A stretch of 17,616 nt of DNA, from contig CANGMW010000017.1 in the NCBI GenBank assembly GCA_947454695.1, forward strand, positions 1 to 17,616, given 5' to 3'. The position numbers and the translations under genes are program-made. Positions 13,833 to 17,616 of this stretch are shown here, piece after piece. Position 1 is the stretch's first letter. Every line of letters begins with the position of its first letter. The notes below the pieces were generated by a model, which saw only the letters and a list, made by a program, of their open reading frames with translations, did not search any database and had not been told where the DNA came from. Source of the stretch: Comamonadaceae bacterium. Lineage in GTDB: Bacteria > Pseudomonadota > Gammaproteobacteria > Burkholderiales > Burkholderiaceae_C.

Positions 13833-14840
13833 ATGAATATTGTGATTTTGGACGACTACCAAGACAGCGTCCGCAAACTGGCTTGTGCCAGCAAACTCGA
13901 TGCCTACCCCGCCAAGGTTTACACCAATACCGTCAAAGGTATTGGTCAGCTGTCAGTGCGATTACGGGATGCCGATGTGGTCGTGCTCATCCGTGAACGC
14001 ACGCACATGTCGCGTGCACTGCTCGAAAAATTACCCAAACTTAAACTCATTGCCCAAACTGGCCGAGTAGGCAGCCATATCGATGTGGCAGCCTGCACGG
14101 AGCGTGGCATTGTCGTTGCCGAAGGCGTGGGGTCCCCCGTGGCGCCAGCCGAATTGGCATGGGCACTGATCATGACGGCCATGCGACGGTTGCCGCATTA
14201 CATCAGCAGCCTCAAACATGGCGCATGGCAACAGTCCGGGCTCAAAGCCAGCTCTATGCCGCCCAACTTTGGCCTGGGAACCGTCCTCAAGGGCAAAACG
14301 CTGGGCATTTGGGGATACGGAAAAACCGGCCAATTGCTGGCCGGCTATGGCCGTGCATTTGGCATGCGTGTGGTGGTGTGGGGCCGAGATGCCTCTCGCG
14401 AAAAAGCGGTCCTAGATGGCTATGAAGCCGCCTCGAGTCGCGAGGAGTTTTTCGCAGAATCAGACGTGGTGTCTCTGCACTTGCGCTTGAATGAAGACAC
14501 CGAGGGCATTGTTAAAGCCGATGACCTGGCTCGCATGAAACCCACCGCATTACTGGTGAACACGTCTCGCGCCGAATTGATCGAGCCTGACGCTTTGATT
14601 GGTGCCTTGAATCGCGGACGCCCTGGCATGGCAGCCGTCGACGTTTTCGAATCTGAGCCGATTTTGCAAGGCCATGCCTTGCTGCGCTTAGAGAACTGTA
14701 TCTGCACACCGCACATCGGGTATGTCGAGCTCGACAGCTACGAGCTGTACTTTGGTGCCGCGTTTGACAATGTGCTGAACTTCATCAAGGGCACGCCCAG
14801 CAACATCGTCAACCCCGGCGCCTTGCAGGTCCGCCGCTGA
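13833..14840 (+). CDS. D-2-hydroxyacid dehydrogenase family protein
   Basis: A 335-residue NAD(P)-dependent dehydrogenase of the D-isomer-specific 2-hydroxyacid family (SerA/LdhA/GhrA fold). The outer substrate-binding domain covers about 1-100 and 300-330. The cofactor-binding domain starts at KGKTLGIWGYGKTG, with GxGxxG at 161-166. The catalytic triad is complete: Arg246 in NTSRAEL, Glu275 in DVFESEP, and His294 in CTPHIGY. Length fits the family. ATG 13833 begins MNIVILDD, the natural start; an upstream in-frame TTG at 13791 falls in a hairpin. There is no strong ribosome site. The gene is followed by a terminator and seems to be a single unit. The substrate (2-oxoacid, phosphoglycerate or other) cannot be read from the sequence. 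Confidence 0.92.
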   Translation: MNIVILDDYQDSVRKLACASKLDAYPAKVYTNTVKGIGQLSVRLRDADVVVLIRERTHMSRALLEKLPKLKLIAQTGRVGSHIDVAACTERGIVVAEGVGSPVAPAELAWALIMTAMRRLPHYISSLKHGAWQQSGLKASSMPPNFGLGTVLKGKTLGIWGYGKTGQLLAGYGRAFGMRVVVWGRDASREKAVLDGYEAASSREEFFAESDVVSLHLRLNEDTEGIVKADDLARMKPTALLVNTSRAELIEPDALIGALNRGRPGMAAVDVFESEPILQGHALLRLENCICTPHIGYVELDSYELYFGAAFDNVLNFIKGTPSNIVNPGALQVRR

Positions 14841-14862
14841 GCGGCGAACCTTTGGGCTGAGC

Positions 14863-14884
14863 AACCGGTTCAGGCCGGTTTTTT
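14863..14884 (+). terminator. Rho-independent terminator of the dehydrogenase gene, embedded in the GST gene
   Basis: AACCGG (14863-14868) and CCGGTT (14875-14880) form a stem around the loop TTCAGG, with T residues through 14884. The stop codon of the convergent glutathione S-transferase gene sits in the loop, and the T tract encodes that protein's Lys-Lys near the C-terminus. No T-run follows on the minus strand. Confidence 0.88.
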
Positions 14885-15538
14885 CGCTCGCAAATTAGCC
14901 ATCATCAGCTCGGTGTTGGCCTTGCGGTCGTCATTGACCTTCTTGAGTGTTGGGCGTTCGCCCATCGTCTTGAGGTAATCACGCACCGGCAGGCCGGCCA
15001 GCATGTCTTCTCCATAGACAATTTTGGTGGCCGAAGACACCAAGGGCAAATGAACCACGGCAGCGCAATCGGCCAGCGTGAACTGGTCACCTGCCACGAA
15101 GGGCGAAAACTTGGCCAACTTGGCAAAACCTTCAATACCTTTGGCTAAGAGCTTGCGCGTGCGCTCTTTGGTCCCTTCACTCACCTGTCCACCAAAAAAA
15201 GCCTGCGGGTAGAGCTCACGTGCCACCAGCTCGAGGTGCAAATCCAGGTAAACGATCAGCTCTCGCACCTTGGCGGCAGCCATGGGATCTGCCGGCAGGA
15301 GGGGATGCTGTGGGTAAGCCGCTTCGATGTATTCAGCGCACGCCATGGACTCGGAAATAGGGCCTTGCGGCGTGTCCAGAAACGGCACCTTGCCAACGGG
15401 CGAACGGTCCATTAACTTGGGGTTGGTGTTGCCCGTCCAGACCAGTTCCTCCTCAAACGACACGCCCTTTTCGAGCAATTGCAGTTTGATCTTGTTGTAG
15501 TAGTTACTTGCAGAAAATCCGCACAGCTTCAAGCTCAT
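14870..15538 (-). CDS. Glutathione S-transferase family protein
   Basis: A 222-residue cytosolic GST-fold protein. The N-terminal thioredoxin-like domain covers about 1-77: MSLKLCGFSASNYYNKIKL, where the Ser/Asn-Tyr-Tyr region is the position of the catalytic residue; the cis-proline segment GKVPFLDT with Pro52; and the glutathione gamma-glutamyl-binding Glu63-Ser64 in ISES. The C-terminal helical domain covers about 86-205 and contains FVAGDQFTLADCAAVVHL, the conserved N-capping box of helix 6. ATG 15538 follows a strong AGGAGA ribosome site. The gene diverges from the hydroxyacyl-CoA dehydrogenase gene and converges on the D-2-hydroxyacid dehydrogenase. Reaction and substrate are not inferable; these proteins can conjugate, isomerise or reduce electrophiles. 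Confidence 0.92.
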   Translation of the reverse strand: MSLKLCGFSASNYYNKIKLQLLEKGVSFEEELVWTGNTNPKLMDRSPVGKVPFLDTPQGPISESMACAEYIEAAYPQHPLLPADPMAAAKVRELIVYLDLHLELVARELYPQAFFGGQVSEGTKERTRKLLAKGIEGFAKLAKFSPFVAGDQFTLADCAAVVHLPLVSSATKIVYGEDMLAGLPVRDYLKTMGERPTLKKVNDDRKANTELMMANLRAKKPA

Positions 15539-15589
15539 ACTTTCTCCTCAATGGTTGATGGACAGGCAGCAGTGTCGCCGATCCCTGCC

Positions 15590-15618
15590 CTGTACAAAGT
15601 CCTGCAGGTGACTGTCAA
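15590..15618 (-). promoter_or_regulatory. Candidate sigma-70 promoter for the GST gene
   Basis: On the minus strand a perfect -35 TTGACA (plus 15613-15618) is followed 17 bases later by GTACAG (plus 15590-15595), a poor -10 hexamer. Transcription would begin about 45 bases before the GST start. The exact -35 and spacing support it; the -10 does not. Confidence 0.4.
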
Positions 15619-15665
15619 GACTCCAGCGCCTAAGACGCTTCCCGGCTCGCGCGATAATCTCGCCC

Positions 15666-17186
15666 ATGAACACCATCTACACCCAAGTCGGCATTGTTGG
15701 CGCAGGCGCCATGGGCCGCGGCATTGCCCAAATCGCTGCCCAGGCCGGCAGCACCGTCCTGCTGTTTGACACCCAAGCTGCTGCGGCCACCGCAGCCCAG
15801 ACCGCCATTTTTTCGCAGTGGGACAAGCTGATGGACAAAGGCCGTTTGGATGCCGCCCAAGTCGCCGATTACAAAAAACGCCTGTTGTGCGCCAGCCAAC
15901 TGAATGACCTGGCCGTTTGCGACCTGATCGTCGAAGCCATCGTGGAACGGCTGGATGTGAAAGCCGGCTTGTTTGCCGAACTCGAAAACATCGTCAGTGC
16001 TAAGACTGTGCTGGCCTCCAACACCTCCTCGCTGTCCATCACCGCCATCGCGGCCAAGCTCAAGCGCCCACAGCAAATGGCGGGCTACCATTTCTTTAAC
16101 CCGGTCCCGGTGATGAAGGTGGTTGAGGTGATCGCTGGACTCAAAACCGATCCGGCCATTTGCAAAGCATTGAGTGAGTACGCCCGTCAAATGGGCCACA
16201 CCCCGGTGGCTGCGCAAGACACGCCCGGCTTCATCGTCAACCATGCGGGTCGAGGCTTTGGCACCGAGGCCCTGCGCATCGTGGGCGAAGGTGTGGCCGA
16301 CTTCGCCACCATCGACCGCATCCTCAAAGACCAGGCCGGCTTCAAGCTCGGACCGTTTGAGTTGATGGACCTCACCGCACTGGATGTCTCTCACCCGGTG
16401 ATGGAGTCGATTTACCACCAGTACTACGAAGAACCGCGTTACCGCCCCAGCGTGATCACCGCGCAACGCTTGGCCGGCGGCATGGTGGGACGCAAAGTCG
16501 GTGAAGGCTTTTACCGGTACGAAGGTAATGTGGCGCAGGTCCCCGCGGAACCGCCTGTGCCACAGGTGGATGAGATACCGCCGGTTTGGGTGTCGCCGCG
16601 TGCCGCGCGCCGGGCCGAGTTGCTGCAACTGCTTAAGAACCTGGGCGCGAAAATCGAAACCGGCCAATCCCCCTCCCCCCTAGCGCTCACACTGGTCGCC
16701 CCCTTGGGCTTTGACATCAGCACCGTGGCCGTCGTCGAGCGACTGGACCCGGCCCGCACCGTGGGCATCGACATGCTGGTGGACGACGCCGCCACCAAGC
16801 GGCGCGTGCTGGCCACCAACCCTGCTACCCGCAGCGACATGCGCGACGCCGCCCATGCGCTCTTCGCGCGTGACGGCAAAGCCGTGAGCGTGATCCGCGA
16901 CAGCGGCGGCTTTGTCACCCAGCGCGTGGTAGCCACCATCGTCAACATTGCCAGCGACATTTGCCAACAGCAAATCTGTTCACCCCAAGATCTGGAAACC
17001 GCCGTCACGCTGGGCCTGGGTTACCCCATGGGCCCCTTGGCCATGGGCAACTTGTACGGCCCCACCAATGTGTTGGAAGTGCTCTTTAACATGCAAACCG
17101 TTTACGGCGACACGCGCTACCGCCCCAGCCCCTGGCTGCGCCGTCGCGGCGCCATTGGGCTGAGCCTGCTGCACGTCGAAGCCTAA
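15666..17186 (+). CDS. 3-hydroxyacyl-CoA dehydrogenase, two-domain (PaaH/PaaC-like)
   Basis: A 506-residue NAD-dependent enzyme that oxidises 3-hydroxyacyl-CoA to 3-oxoacyl-CoA. The N-terminal Rossmann domain has GAGAMG at 12-17 (GxGxxG). SNTSSLSI at 118-125, YHFFNPVPVM at 141-150 (catalytic His142) and Glu154 form the active site. The first 3HCDH C-terminal domain covers about 187-285 and starts at TPGFIVNHAGR. A second, related domain follows at about 413-500, starting SGGFVTQRV; the shared RYRPS in both halves (258-262 and 484-488) shows an internal duplication. The region 300-400 is a degenerate linker. This architecture is that of PaaH-type enzymes of phenylacetate degradation. ATG 15666 lacks a ribosome site. 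The following enoyl-CoA hydratase starts 22 bases after the stop, supporting joint acyl-CoA catabolism. Confidence 0.92.
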   Translation: MNTIYTQVGIVGAGAMGRGIAQIAAQAGSTVLLFDTQAAAATAAQTAIFSQWDKLMDKGRLDAAQVADYKKRLLCASQLNDLAVCDLIVEAIVERLDVKAGLFAELENIVSAKTVLASNTSSLSITAIAAKLKRPQQMAGYHFFNPVPVMKVVEVIAGLKTDPAICKALSEYARQMGHTPVAAQDTPGFIVNHAGRGFGTEALRIVGEGVADFATIDRILKDQAGFKLGPFELMDLTALDVSHPVMESIYHQYYEEPRYRPSVITAQRLAGGMVGRKVGEGFYRYEGNVAQVPAEPPVPQVDEIPPVWVSPRAARRAELLQLLKNLGAKIETGQSPSPLALTLVAPLGFDISTVAVVERLDPARTVGIDMLVDDAATKRRVLATNPATRSDMRDAAHALFARDGKAVSVIRDSGGFVTQRVVATIVNIASDICQQQICSPQDLETAVTLGLGYPMGPLAMGNLYGPTNVLEVLFNMQTVYGDTRYRPSPWLRRRGAIGLSLLHVEA

Positions 17187-17208
17187 GCCGAACCACAGAA
17201 AGCCCGCC

Positions 17209-17616
17209 ATGAGCGCACAACTTAAAAGCACCAGCCAAGGCCGCACCATGGTGCTGACCCTCTCCAACCCCGCGTACCGCAATGCTTTGGGACCTGAGAT
17301 GTATGCGGCCGGCGTCGAGGCGCTGAGCGTGGCAGAGGCCAATACGGAAGTGCGCAGTGTGGTGATCGTCGGCGAAGGTGACAACTTCTGTGCCGGCGGC
17401 AACTTGCAACGGCTGCAAGGCAACCGCGAACGCGCTCCCTCGGTACAGGCGCAAAGCATTGAAGGTTTGCACAGCTGGATTGAAGCCATTCGCACCTTCC
17501 CCAAACCCGTGATTGCCGCGGTAGAAGGCGCGGCTGCGGGCGCTGGTTTTTCGCTGGTGCTGGCCTGTGACTTTGTGGTGGCTGCCAGCAACGCCGTGTT
17601 TGTGATGGCCTACAGC
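17209..17616 (+). CDS. Enoyl-CoA hydratase family protein, probably alternative-type oxepin-CoA hydrolase (partial)
   Basis: The first 136 codons of a crotonase-fold protein, cut by the window end. The order of motifs is MSAQLKSTSQGRTMVLTLSNP, then RNALGPEMYAAG, then FCAGGNLQRL (first oxyanion-hole peptide), then KPVIAAVEGAAAGAGFSLVLACD (second oxyanion-hole peptide). The LTLSNP...RNALGPEMYAAG signature and AGGNL...L context fit, from memory, the proteins named oxepin-CoA hydrolase, alternative type, in Burkholderiales, which would open the ring in phenylacetate breakdown. A plain enoyl-CoA hydratase or PaaG-type isomerase is the alternative, and the catalytic residues that would separate them lie beyond 17616. 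ATG 17209 follows the upstream gene by 22 bases, in a two-gene unit; only a weak AGAAAG ribosome site precedes it. Confidence 0.82.
   Translation, partial: MSAQLKSTSQGRTMVLTLSNPAYRNALGPEMYAAGVEALSVAEANTEVRSVVIVGEGDNFCAGGNLQRLQGNRERAPSVQAQSIEGLHSWIEAIRTFPKPVIAAVEGAAAGAGFSLVLACDFVVAASNAVFVMAYS

Noticed and set aside
15630..16667. A 345-codon open frame on the minus strand opposite the 3-hydroxyacyl-CoA dehydrogenase gene
   Set aside because: It lies wholly against a clearly conserved gene, its product is His/Gly/Arg-rich with no recognisable motif, and long antisense frames are expected in GC-rich genes.
16980..17591. A 203-codon minus-strand frame opposite the dehydrogenase end and the hydratase start
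   Set aside because: The opposite strand encodes two well-recognised enzymes; the frame has no family motif.
1..17616. Mobile elements, CRISPR arrays, tRNA genes or integration sites
   Set aside because: No transposase, integrase, regularly spaced repeats, tRNA-like cloverleaf or long direct repeats were seen on reading both strands.

Overview
The window reads as an ordinary stretch of a betaproteobacterial chromosome, most likely Burkholderiales, family Comamonadaceae (Limnohabitans/Rhodoferax/Polaromonas-like). The reasons are a phasin of the Phasin_2 type, the exbB-exbD-lpxK-Trm112-kdsB-adk gene order, a LexA of beta/gammaproteobacterial type, and moderately high GC with dense, mostly short-spaced genes. 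The assignment is inferred from protein recognition and gene order, not from a marker gene. I see no tRNA, rRNA, insertion sequence, prophage, CRISPR array or transposon end.

Layout. 1-731: a polyhydroxyalkanoate-granule phasin with a strong terminator. 732-4498: a minus-strand block of clpS, clpA and a patatin-like lipoprotein, with a terminator between clpA and the patatin gene. 4711-6150: three plus-strand envelope genes, namely a tiny secreted Lys/Ala-rich protein, a secreted DUF192 protein and a membrane protein like the N-terminal half of urate hydroxylase PuuD. 6191-7525: xseA on the minus strand, convergent with the previous gene. 7526-7843: a non-coding gap of about 320 bases with a perfect DnaA box. 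7844-10884: a tight operon exbB-exbD-lpxK-Trm112-like-kdsB (proton-driven energy transduction plus two LPS inner-core/lipid A enzymes), followed by adk, which probably has its own promoter. 11674-12663: a cytoplasmic-type asparaginase converging on adk with overlapping stop codons. 12679-13772: lexA behind two abutting SOS boxes, followed at 22 bases by a small uncharacterised gene. 13833-14837: a D-2-hydroxyacid dehydrogenase family protein. 14870-15538: a glutathione S-transferase family protein on the minus strand. 15666-17616: a two-domain 3-hydroxyacyl-CoA dehydrogenase and the start of an enoyl-CoA hydratase family gene resembling the 'alternative type' oxepin-CoA hydrolase, together suggesting phenylacetate or related aromatic/beta-oxidation catabolism.

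How the genes work together: ClpS selects substrates for the ClpA unfoldase; ExbB/ExbD form a proton-driven motor whose operon also carries LpxK and KdsB, so inner-membrane energisation and LPS synthesis are co-transcribed; LexA represses its own transcription and probably that of the small gene behind it; the last two genes act on acyl-CoA intermediates.

No clearly new multi-gene system is visible. The best leads are the unrecognised gene behind lexA, the secreted lysine/alanine-rich peptide, the intergenic DnaA box upstream of exbB, the repeated placement of terminators inside the 3' end of the opposing gene, and a Trm112-like protein that has lost most of its cysteines.
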